NCBI GenBank assembly: GCA_027596195.1
Contig: JADGJG010000261.1
Span: forward strand, 1-26,984
Source of the DNA: Podochytrium sp. JEL0797
Lineage: Eukaryota > Chytridiomycota > Chytridiomycetes > Chytridiales > Chytriomycetaceae
Reading direction: 5' to 3'
Length of the DNA: 26,984 nucleotides
The position numbers and the translations under genes are program-made. This document shows positions 1-8,246 of this stretch, one piece after another. Position 1 is the stretch's first letter. Each line of letters opens with the position of its first letter. The notes beneath the pieces were generated by a model. That model ran no database searches and was not told where the DNA came from. It saw only the letters and a list, made by a program, of their open reading frames with translations.

Positions 1-416
1 AGGCGACGATTTAGCCGTGAGTCACCTCTTTTTTTTTTCTCAAAGATTTGCATATCTGACAATTCCGAAACGCGCTTCTTCTTCAAAAAATACAGTACGG
101 TGGTTGAACCGTGAGTTTTGAGCCCAGGGTGGTGCTGTAACCATGCCATTGGTTGCGCGGTGGGTGACACCTTTTCCCGAGACAGAGTGTTTGTCAGAAC
201 CAGTTAAATTTTCTTTGATTTGTTTAAAAGTACACACCATTCGGAGGAAGGTGGGCGTGGATATTGGATGTCTTGCGTTGAGCATGTCAGTACCGTTGCA
301 GTAGTCAGTGGCTGATTTTTTGAAGAATTTGTGGAAACAATGGCGTGCTGTTTGTTCCGCGATGTTAAGTAAGTGTTCCGACCGGTGACAACGCGTGTAA
401 GTGCTGGGAGCGTGGA
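1..416 (-). pseudogene. Copy A of repeated gene family, 5' part, decayed, runs off left edge
   Basis: Read on the minus strand, this aligns base by base with the start of the gene at 4950-5904. The exon 1 homologue is about 316-238, and its GTGTGTA splice donor (237 downward) matches the donor at 5024. The exon 2 homologue starts near 199 and keeps protein similarity: SDKHSVSGKG and NGMVTAPP here, against SDQRSFTGKV and NGIVTPPP in copy B. The start codon position is ATC instead of ATG (316-314), 1-2 bases are missing just after it, and a TGA follows at 307-305. About 90 bases covering the intron 3' end and exon 2 start are deleted. A minus ORF at 456-40 crosses exon and intron alike and is a by-product of the decay. 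Function of the family is unknown. The rest lies outside the window. Confidence 0.65.
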
Positions 417-560
417 GTTTTCGCGTTCTTCGCGTCCCTCGCATCATAAATTCCATTATACTTTTGTAATCAAACCAGTTCCGATTCTCCAGAAATCATA
501 CCAACTTGATCCTGCAACACGAAGGTGGGGAGAGAGGGGGAGGGGGGCAGATGGATCTAC
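415..560 (-). repeat. Upstream region shared by copies A and B (copy A side)
   Basis: The reverse complement of this stretch matches 4670-4810. Shared blocks include GGATCAAGTT beside TTGCAG, ATTTCTGGAG, and GAGGGACGCGAA, in the same order, next to a C-run (a G-run on the plus strand here, about 524-546). The duplicated unit therefore includes presumed promoter sequence, not only the coding region. Identity is patchy, which suggests an old duplication. Confidence 0.7.
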
Positions 561-869
561 CTTTCTCTGAGAGAAATTTTTTCAGGGCGATCTCTCACAA
601 AATAAAATAAATATTTAGTACGTTTGCATCGATGGGCCTCCAAGAACCAAGAATGGTATGAAGCTTGGAATTAAAAAAATTCTTAAACACTATATATTCG
701 AAGGGTCGTTATTTATTAGGAAATATGACACACTGCGAATAGTGATAAAGAGTGAAACCCATCTTTTAGTTTCCTTGTAAATCTTAAGTCAATCTTCTTA
801 TTTGAATTTGCTCGTTTCTTCCGCAAACAAGATTTCAAAAAAAAGATCGGGCGACCCAATTTTCACGCC
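561..869. other. Intergenic, AT-rich, between copy A and the Sec2-like gene
   Basis: No coding, RNA-gene or repeat signal recognised. It must hold the promoter of the gene starting at 870. A pyrimidine-rich and A-rich stretch precedes the ATG, with no clear TATA box. Confidence 0.5.
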
Positions 870-2868
870 ATGGCTTCCATCCCCGCTGGTGACACTGTGC
901 CAGCAGATCTGGCACCAGGCAAAGAGAGCACCACTGGCGTAGTGAATTCGCGACTCGCGCAGATTGCGTCGAAGCACACGTCGCGGCCCGTGTCAGTCAG
1001 CGAAGGCAGTGCGACACTTGTTCTCGGCTTGGAGGCAGAGGCTCTCGCGCGCAGCCTGGACACTGCGACTGCGGGCCACGCGGCGTGCCACGTTGCGCGT
1101 CTGCAGGCGGGCAGCGCGCAGTGCACCGTGTGCGGCACTGCGCCTGTGTCTTTGGCGCCGATGGCGGCTGACTTTGCCGCCGCCGACGCAGCCTGGCGCC
1201 GCGCAAAACGCCGCCTCAGCGAGGCCGCTGACAAGGCACAGACGCAGGCACACGACCTGCTGCATCTGCACACGCGCATCGACGCACTCTCCCTCAAGGC
1301 ATCCCAGGCTCAGCACGCCGCTGACCTTAAGAAGCAGAGCGTGGTCCAGAGCACAGCCAGTGTCCTCGATGCTGTCGAAAACCGCCTCGCTGTACAGGCA
1401 CAGCGAGACGCCTTGGTCGAGGAGATTGAGGGGAAGACTCAGGAGCTCTTTGAGAGCGCGAACCTGCTTGTGTCCGACGAGGTACAACGAATGCACTGTC
1501 TCCACTCCTAATTACACACCTAACACACCAAAAAAGGCCCGTCGCAGATTCGGAAGCCAGACGCGTGTCCGCGTCCTAGAGGGAATTCTCGACGATCTGC
1601 AGAGCCAGCTCAACATGGAAAAGATGCAGCAGAGCGAGCTACTGGCGAAAATGGAGGAGCTGCGAATCGAAAAGGAGCACTCAGAAGTCGGCGCCCTTGA
1701 GGCTGCCAAACAAGCCGTGGCCATGGAGATGGAGCGCGTGAAGCAGCAAGAGGAGGAAGAGACGTACGATGATTCCTTGCTTGCCGGATACACTTCGGGC
1801 GAGGAAGTCAAAAGTGTGGTGGAAGACGTGGCCGACGCTGCAACGAACCCCGCCGGCGTTTCTGAATCACTCCCACCTCCACCCATCGAAAAGGACGTTC
1901 TTCCCGTCCCGAAGCCACGCACCATGACCCCCACTCCGTACATGCCGCCTCCATCTGCCCCAACCCCGATCAGTACCTTCGAAATGGACCCCCAACTCCT
2001 CTCGGATCTGCACGCCTTCATGAAGGACTGCGGCCCTCTGAAACTCTCGAAACTGCACACCCTTCCGTTCCTCAAAACCTGCCTCGAAGAAGACGTACTG
2101 CCGTGCCTCAAATTCGGCAACAACCCACGCATCAACACTCGCAAACTCGTGGACGCCATTCTCGTCAACATGTGCTTTGTCGAGGAAATGAACTCGCAAC
2201 AAATCGAAGCGACTCGCGAGTATCACATTTCGCTCAAACAAGCTTTAGACGTGCAAGCCGAACACATTGCCTCCCGAAACGGCAACTCAACCCCCGCTCC
2301 AACCACCACACCCCCTTCCACTTCCCCCAACACCAGCACCACCACCACCCCGGCTTCCGCAAGACCAACCCTCAACCAAGCCAACAACACCCTCCAACTC
2401 TGCAACGTTGTCGCCAAACAATCCGACACCCATCAACTCTTTACCAAAACCGTCCTCCAAACTCTCTCCAACTGGACCTCCAGCGTCCCCACCTCCCTCC
2501 CGCCCTCCATCCTCCTCTTCGGCTGCCCAACCTGCGGCCTCACCCCTCTCCACACGCCACACCACTTCAAAATTAGCGACACCCCAGGCGACAGAAGTAT
2601 CCCCATCTGCAGCATGTGTCGGGACCGTATAGTAGCCGTCTGCGAGTTTTACAACTTTGTGCGGCACTTGAAGCTCGGGTTGTATAGCACGCGTGGGGAA
2701 GAGGCGGTTGTGAAGGAGGTGGTGGGGTTGCGGATGAATATGTGGGAGGCGAGGTGTGGAGGTGGGTTTGCGGCGGTGAGGAGCGTGGGGTGGGGGGTTG
2801 GGAGTGTGGGGCAGAAGTTGGAGAGTGGATCGTTGAGGCCGGATAGTGTTTTGTTTTTGGAGTTGTGA
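870..2868 (+). CDS. SEC2: Sec2/Rabin8-like Rab guanine-nucleotide exchange factor
   Basis: Two exons, 870-1481 and 1537-2868, separated by a 55-nt phase-0 intron with CTAAC-type branch sites, give about 647 aa. Residues about 170-285 form the Sec2 coiled coil (EIEGKTQELFESAN, then after the junction RVLEGILDDLQSQLNMEKMQ), which in the family activates Sec4/Rab8 in exocytosis. A Pro-rich linker follows. Residues from about 358 match the Rabin8/RAB3IP C-terminal domain: LPFLKTCLEEDVLPCLKFG, then KLVDAIL, then a CxxC pair (GCPTCG, about 533) and a second one (CSMC, about 563), ending in VAVCEFYNFVRHL. The start ATG opens the only long frame upstream of the coiled coil. The sense strand flips from C-rich to G-rich at about 2650. 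Membership in the Sec2/Rabin8 family is firm; the Rab partner is inferred. Confidence 0.9.
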
Positions 2869-3263
2869 TGGATTTTATAGGTGGGAGTTTTTCGTGTTCA
2901 AGAAACACATTAAACAAGTCTGCTTTCGATTAGCCAATTTATTTATTTATTTGAAGGTTCCGGGCGGCTGAGTTTCCGGTTCCATTTTTTGGTTACAGCT
3001 CGTCAATATTTGAAAGGAGTGACAAGCCTGCCACAGTGCTCTGCATCTCTCCTATTTTTGTGGCATGTGCACCTGTGTCGCGTGCGTCAAATTTAAATGA
3101 GTATTTTGCAATCGCGGGACAAATTCTGGACAAATTCTGTGTCCGACCTTTGTTTTGCTCGCATGAAGTCGCTTTTTACCATAACTGCAAGTAGAAGCCA
3201 AGGGCGCGTTGCTGTACCAACCTCCCCCCAACTGAAGTGGACTGTAGCGATGGAACTGAGAAG

Positions 3264-3290
3264 ATCATTCATTCATTCATTCATTCATTT
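3264..3290. repeat. ATTC microsatellite
   Basis: About six tandem ATTC units lie just upstream of the seven-TM protein's ATG at 3309. The frame is open through it from 3237, but the repeat makes that longer start unlikely. Confidence 0.85.
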
Positions 3291-3308
3291 AGAATATTCT
3301 TGTCAACC

Positions 3309-4130
3309 ATGACGCCAGAGACCATCAACCTCGCAGTCTCAAACACTGTAGCCAGCGTAACCATCATGACCTCGATCGTGGGCATTGTCCAAACGATTCG
3401 AATACTGGGCATGGATTCCGCGAACGCCAAACTCCTGCTCGTCGGAAATTTCTGGAGCCTTGTGTTTCAAACCAGTCTGCTCGTTGCAGCCTACGCAACA
3501 GCCGAAGACTGCTACATTTCAAGCGTTGTGTTCAATATTTCCGGACACGCGTTCCTCGTCTCCTTTGGTAAGTCTGGTTTGGTGGCCCGAGCGCCACAAC
3601 TAAACGTCAAAATACTTACCAATCAAGGAATCTTCCTCCTCTACAAAACATGGATCGTTTGCCGACAATCCAATTCCTTCTTGTACCTCTCCGTCCTCCT
3701 CATCGCAATCCGAGTCGCATGGGCTTCCTACGATTCGGTGGCGTCCCAAGGATCCTGGTTCAACAATACCTGCGAATACAACCAAAACGAAGTCAGCGGA
3801 TATGGCTACGTTGCTGCCGATATCACGATCGACTTCACATGCACGTTCTGCACGCTCGCGCAGGGAAGTAAATACGTGAGCCACACGTCCGTAATGAAAC
3901 GATTAATCGCCATGCTCGTGTTTGAAAATGTGTTGCGGTCTTGTATTGTTTTGGTCGTGAATGCGGTTACGCTTACGATTTTGTTGACTGTGGCGGGGCC
4001 GTGGGTGTTGGTTGTGGATTCGGTTTATTTGGCGTGTTATTGTGCTGTTTTGAATAGTGAGTTGTATTGGGTCAAGAGGCGGTCTGCTTTGGCGCAGCAA
4101 GAGCATGATGAAGACGATGCGGGAGCTTGA
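3309..4130 (+). CDS. Seven-transmembrane protein of unknown function
   Basis: Two exons, 3309-3567 and 3628-4130, give about 253 aa. The 60-nt intron has a consensus GTAAGT donor, a CTAAAC branch site and an AAG acceptor. Its length is a multiple of three and it has no stop, so the unspliced frame also stays open. Seven hydrophobic segments can be placed at about residues 8-32, 40-62, 69-95, 103-121, 146-165, 178-208 and 209-229. A short tail follows, with VKRR and then an acidic end (DEDD). An NNTC sequon lies between TM4 and TM5. The topology recalls fungal 7-TM receptor-like or sensor proteins, but I recognise no GPCR signature, so no function is assigned. The ATG at 3309 follows TCAACC and begins just before TM1. 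Third positions turn G-rich from about 3900. Confidence 0.75.
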   Translation: MTPETINLAVSNTVASVTIMTSIVGIVQTIRILGMDSANAKLLLVGNFWSLVFQTSLLVAAYATAEDCYISSVVFNISGHAFLVSFGKSGLVARAPQLNVKILTNQGIFLLYKTWIVCRQSNSFLYLSVLLIAIRVAWASYDSVASQGSWFNNTCEYNQNEVSGYGYVAADITIDFTCTFCTLAQGSKYVSHTSVMKRLIAMLVFENVLRSCIVLVVNAVTLTILLTVAGPWVLVVDSVYLACYCAVLNSELYWVKRRSALAQQEHDEDDAGA

Positions 4131-4289
4131 TTTCGTTTAAGAAGGAATAGATTTATTGGATTCGTGGATGAGAAATGAATTCTTTCGTGAGGAAGAATAC
4201 TCCCCAATTTCCCAACCATAATTAGGTGCCGAGAATTGAAAAAAAAATGGAAGAACAGGCGGATAGTGAACCTTTCGACTGATAATAAT

Positions 4290-4520
4290 ATGAAATGTGA
4301 CTAGAATGAGCCACTTGTTTACTCATGTATTTCAGACTCGCGTCGAAGTCCGCAGTTGCGGCCGCCTTCTTGAACGCAACAGCTCACGCACGCGCGTATC
4401 TTGCCAAATCAGAACCAATCGGGATGTAGTACATCTGGTGCATGTTGTCCATGAGCTAATCAAGGGGGTACTGCTGTACTGACACGACGAGAGAGTGCTG
4501 ACGAGTATGATTTCAGATTA
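4290..4520 (-). pseudogene. Possible decayed coding fragment
   Basis: On the minus strand one frame reads like protein but is broken by two stops: QQYPLD, a TAG, LMDNMHQMYYIPIGSDLARY, then ARA, a TGA, and VAFKKAAATADFDASLKYM. Balanced residue use and the aromatic-rich MYYIPIG stretch suggest former coding sequence. I do not recognise the family, and chance open reading is possible. Confidence 0.25.
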
Positions 4521-4669
4521 CACTCCCACAAGGATTTTGGCTTTCAATTCGCATTTATGTTAGCGTTTTTTGTCTCGCGTCTACTTCCAAATAGTATGTA
4601 TCGTGATTCAAAAAAGGGAGAAACCTTCAACTTTCTAAATTTATTTCTTAAAACAAGTTAAAAATCACC

Positions 4670-4870
4670 CACCTGCCGGCCCCCCCCCCCCTCCCCCCGC
4701 CCACCATCTTGTTGCAGGATCAAGTTTGTATCATTTCTGGAGTATTCGAAAGACCTCTCGCTGCTCGTTCCTCACTGGTGACGCGAGCGACGCGAGGGAC
4801 GCGAAAAGTTGTTGCCTGCGATCAAACACGCTCCTCCAACCTCCAACCCCCCAGCATTTACTCGCGTTGT
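4670..4870 (+). repeat. Upstream region shared by copies A and B (copy B side)
   Basis: This is the direct counterpart of the reverse complement of about 350-560. It begins with a run of 12 C, T, 6 C (4680-4698). It then shares TTGCAGGATCAAGTT, ATTTCTGGAG, GCGAGGGACGCGAA and, further on, CCAGCA-TTAC-CGCGTTGTC with the copy A side. It ends about 80-140 bases before the copy B ATG, so it probably contains the copied promoter. Confidence 0.7.
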
Positions 4871-4949
4871 CGCTGGTTTTATGTAGCTTAACATTGCGAA
4901 ACAATCAGAACGTTATCGTGTCCTCAAACACTCCCCAAAAAGTCAAAAT

Positions 4950-5904
4950 ATGAGCGCTCCGCACACAACGGCAACTGGTTCGACCCAAGACAACCACGAT
5001 CCTCGACCCCCTTACTCAGAAAGGTGTGTAGTTTTCTCCAACTTGTCTCGCTAACTTCCAATCCCCAACGCGTAGAGGCCTATGCCGCGCCCCATATCCT
5101 CAATCATCAGCTTCTAGCACACGCACTCAACAAGCCGAAGAAATCGTAGCCAGTTCTGACCAGCGTTCTTTTACGGGAAAGGTCGCCGCCCGTCGCAGAA
5201 GGAATGGGATCGTTACACCACCACCCTTGATCATGGCGCCAAATTCGGAAATTCAACAAGACCAGCAACCCCAACAACCGCAACAAAATTCTGCCAACGA
5301 ACAACATATGGTTACTCCCATGAGCTCCACCCCCGCGGTGAGACGATTCCGCCCAACACGCCGTTGCGCGCAAAAAATTCAAACCGTTATGGATCATTCC
5401 ATCCAACCCCCTCAGAACACTCCAATCTCTCCTACGAGCCCCACTATCGCACCACACACGGCACATGGTCGCGTTGGCAACTTTAAAGCGCACGCCAAAA
5501 AGCGACTTCATGCCAAGCCTCGCCGCGTGTCTTCGAAAGACAAGCACCATGCCGGTGTCTCGTCGCAAGTCACGCCCCAGAATCGCGTTGCCAAGCTGGT
5601 TGCGCTCACGGTCGGATCGTTGTAGAAGGAGGAACGTCTTCGCAACAAGCACAAAATGGGAGAGTTCGACGCGTTGGTGGCCTACGCTCTAGGGTCCTCG
5701 ACGGAGGGACTCCAAGGAAACGATGACGGCTGCCGCAAACGGGTGAAGGTGGAACTGGAGGCAATTCAGCGCCAGCCATCGCAAAAGGACTCGGCGGGAT
5801 GCAGAGGGAGCGTCATTTTTCAATACGCTGCCCGAGAATTGGACGGAACAGACCAAGAGTCTGATGATATGGAGTTGGACGACTCTGAAGAGGGCGTCAA
5901 ATGA
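4950..5904 (+). CDS. Copy B of repeated lineage-specific family (basic middle, acidic tail); possible pseudogene
   Basis: Exon 1 is 4950-5023. A 52-nt intron (GTGTGT donor, CTAAC branch, CGTAG acceptor) precedes exon 2 from 5076. The frame runs to a TAG at 5623-5625, and the same frame resumes with KEERL and GEFDALVAYAL until 5904. Copy C has the matching KKERL and REFDxL in one open frame, so the TAG interrupts a single ancestral protein. A 57-nt in-frame intron (5569-5625; weak GTCACG donor, CTCAC branch, TTGTAG acceptor) would remove it and give about 281 aa. Otherwise this is a nonsense allele or readthrough. The protein has a Gln/Pro-rich stretch, a basic middle (HAKKRLHAKPRR) that could be a nuclear signal, a FDALVAYA motif and an acidic end (ESDDMELDD). 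No known domain recognised. Confidence 0.55.
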
Positions 5905-6243
5905 GAGCGAAAAATATCTGATGAACTGCCGTTAAAAAAAGTGAAAATCCAAAAAGAGAATGTATAAAACTGTGAAAAATCAAAAAAAGAGTGCAACCAG
6001 AATTTTGAAAATTATGTAGACAAAGTTTTGGATGAAGTTTGGAAGCGGGAAGCGTGGAAGTCGAGCCATTGCTGGTGGAACGTGCGCGTCAAACAGTGAA
6101 CCTTGTTGGAAGGTGGGGTGGTGTTTGGACACGCCTCTGATCGGACTTGGGTGGTACAAAAATTCTCCGCTTTTTTTCGAACTTCCAGAAGGTGTTTGAA
6201 ACAGGTGCAAAAAGGAACACGAAGCACCCGAGCTCCTGCAGAG
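5905..6243. other. Intergenic between copy B and the HET-domain gene
   Basis: AT-rich with A-runs up to about 6000, then mixed sequence. The frame of the downstream gene is open from 6100 but has no ATG before 6244. I see no other feature. Confidence 0.5.
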
Positions 6244-8169
6244 ATGCATGCTGAGCACAAATCATCCATTCCGGTGCTGCCAAAGATTGAAACGGCGAAC
6301 AAATCCACTTTCCAAGCCCCGCGACGTCCATTGATGCACCCATTCGATGGCCTCCCCCCTCTTCCTCACTATCAGCCTCGCAATTTGCAAAGACGACCAA
6401 AAGAGACTTCCAATGACTCTGTTCCGAAATTTCGATATCTTGGTCCAACGAAATACCCACTCCACCTCCCGAGCTTCCCCGCACTCATTCCTCTGGGTCT
6501 CAAAATCCAAATGACCCACAAACCAACACTCCAAAGCATCTCATCTGCAAACAAGCTTGCCTCCTCCAACCCTCACAACATCCGCCTCGTGTCCCTCGAC
6601 AACCTCGTCTCCTGCCTCACTGGAAACTGTCCGCGCATGGTCCCACGATTTGCCAACCCAAACGACGTTGACACGCGCTACCTCGCGGTCAGTTACAAAT
6701 GGCAACCTTCGACTGCGTTTCCGCTCCATGTCGCGAGCTATATGGACGATCGGGCGTGGGTGTCGCAAAGCGCACCGGAGGGTGTGCTTTGGGCGGTGGT
6801 TGAGCTTGCGCGGGCGCGAGGAGTTCAGTTCATTTGGATGGATTCTTTGTGTGTGGATCAAAGTTGTGCGTTGGATGGAACTTCGACGGCCATGTCGCGC
6901 GAAGACCGAGCGAGGTTCATTCCGCGGATGGGTGAAATTTTTACTTTAGCTGAAGTCGTGGCAGGTTACGCGGATCCCACACAAGACGGTGGATGCACCG
7001 ATTGGTATGACCGATTATGGATTCTTCAAGAAATGGTTCTCGCCAAAGAGCTCATGATTTTCAGAGGACGCTGGACGACTCTTGCAGAGGAACGCGTTTT
7101 TTGGGGAATGAAGGCAACAAGCGAAGAACCCGTCTTGGGATTGCGAATTTTGAGTGAACTTGGGGCTGCCTGCCTCGGAGTCTGCAATGGAAGGCGGAAT
7201 CTGTCTCTTGCGCAAATTGCTCGTTTGACAGCGAAACGGGAATGCTTTTGTCCGCAAGATCGCGTTTACGGAATTTTCGGTCTGCTTCCATTCAAGACGA
7301 TGTTGATTCCAGATTACAAAGATTCTGTGGATGTGGTTTGGCGCAAGTTGTGTCAAGAGGCGACAGGTATCAAAAGTTGCAATTGAATCCAGGGACTGAA
7401 TATTTCATGACAGAGCACGAGGACTTGTCCATTTTGTTGACGCGATGCAGAGAGTTTAAAGACGGTCAAAATATCTTGCTCGATACAGGCGTGTTGCCCG
7501 AACTCGCCCAAGGCCTTGAGATTTCTTGGCATTCCGATTTGATCCAGTCAGACCCCGACAAGTGGGTCTTCAGACACCATGTCCCAGTTGTGAGTCCTCG
7601 AAAGACGGAAGTGCTTTCGTTTTTTTTTGAAAGCGCCCATTTCTTTCGCGCTGAACCCATTAATCTACAATTCACCCCCCCCCACCCCCCCCCCCCTCAC
7701 ACATACACCATTCACACAGGTGATTAAAAAGATTCTGGGTCCCGGGCCAGCAAGCGTGCGATTGTCGGCGTCAAACAACGCCGTGAGATTTCTGAAAACA
7801 GAAATGCGTGACCTTGTCGCGTCCAATTCGCGAGAACTGCCCGAACTGATGCAGTGGGTGTGCAGCACACTATTCGTTATTAATCAAGCTCAAGGAAAAG
7901 AGCGACCTGTTGGATTTGCAGTGGAGGTGCATTCGGCGATATTGGCTGAGCATTCTGTCGAAATTTCGGTTCGGTCGGAGGTGCTTTCAATTCAAGAGGG
8001 CGAAAGCGTGGTTTTGATTCCAATGGGCAGTGATAAGCGACACGAACGGGGCCTGATTTTCAAGAGGCACGCGAACTCCAACGTCATTTCTCCGCTGTGC
8101 TACTTTTCAACTGCGAAGGGGGGTGGAATTGAGCAATTTCCTCGCGAATCATCACCGATATACGCATAA
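6244..8169 (+). CDS. Heterokaryon-incompatibility (HET) domain protein
   Basis: Three exons, 6244-7366, 7414-7589 and 7720-8169, give about 582 aa. The introns are 47 nt and 130 nt; the second has a consensus GTGAGT donor and contains two C-runs. The HET domain begins at about residue 145 with RYLAVSYKW, then IWMDSLCVDQ (about 197), MGEIFTLAEVV, RLWILQEMVLAKE (about 257) and PQDRVYGIFGLLP (about 337). These are the usual HET blocks in order. In filamentous fungi such proteins act in non-self recognition and can trigger cell death; that role here is inference. The C-terminal 240 residues are unassigned. The first in-frame ATG is 6244; 6322 is an alternative. An AATAAA lies at 8187. Confidence 0.88.
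7675..7697. repeat. C-runs inside the second HET-gene intron
   Basis: Nine C, an A, then twelve C, ending just before the intron's CACACAG acceptor. It could serve as an extended pyrimidine tract, and it makes this intron the longest in the window apart from a doubtful one at 16144-16385. Confidence 0.85.
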
Positions 8170-8186
8170 GCAGCGCTTAAACACAT

Positions 8187-8192
8187 AATAAA
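8187..8192 (+). promoter_or_regulatory. Polyadenylation signal AATAAA for the HET gene
   Basis: An exact AATAAA lies 18 nt after the stop at 8169 and 55 nt before the next gene's ATG, so the two transcription units are tightly packed. Confidence 0.5.
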
Positions 8193-8246
8193 CGATACTT
8201 TTTGTGCGATAGGAATGAGAGATGTTTTTGTTTTTTCTTCCCAAGC

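Larger units (their letters stand above)
4131..4949. other. Intergenic between the seven-TM gene and copy B
   Basis: Holds a faint minus-strand coding relic (about 4290-4520), a C-run at 4680-4698 and the duplicated upstream region of copy B (4670-4870). No intact gene was seen. Confidence 0.5.

Noticed and set aside
40..456. A 138-codon minus-strand open frame as an intact gene
   Set aside because: It runs through the homologues of the upstream region, exon 1 and the intron of copy B without regard to their boundaries, and the true start codon is mutated.
964..1536. Long plus-strand frame from 964 as the true start of the Sec2-like gene
   Set aside because: It reads Arg/Thr-rich nonsense out of frame with the coiled coil. 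The frame from 870 joined by a 55-nt intron gives a continuous Sec2 domain.
6103..6243. N-terminal extension of the HET gene to 6103
   Set aside because: The codon at 6103 is TTG and there is no ATG before 6244. The translated extension does not resemble HET proteins.
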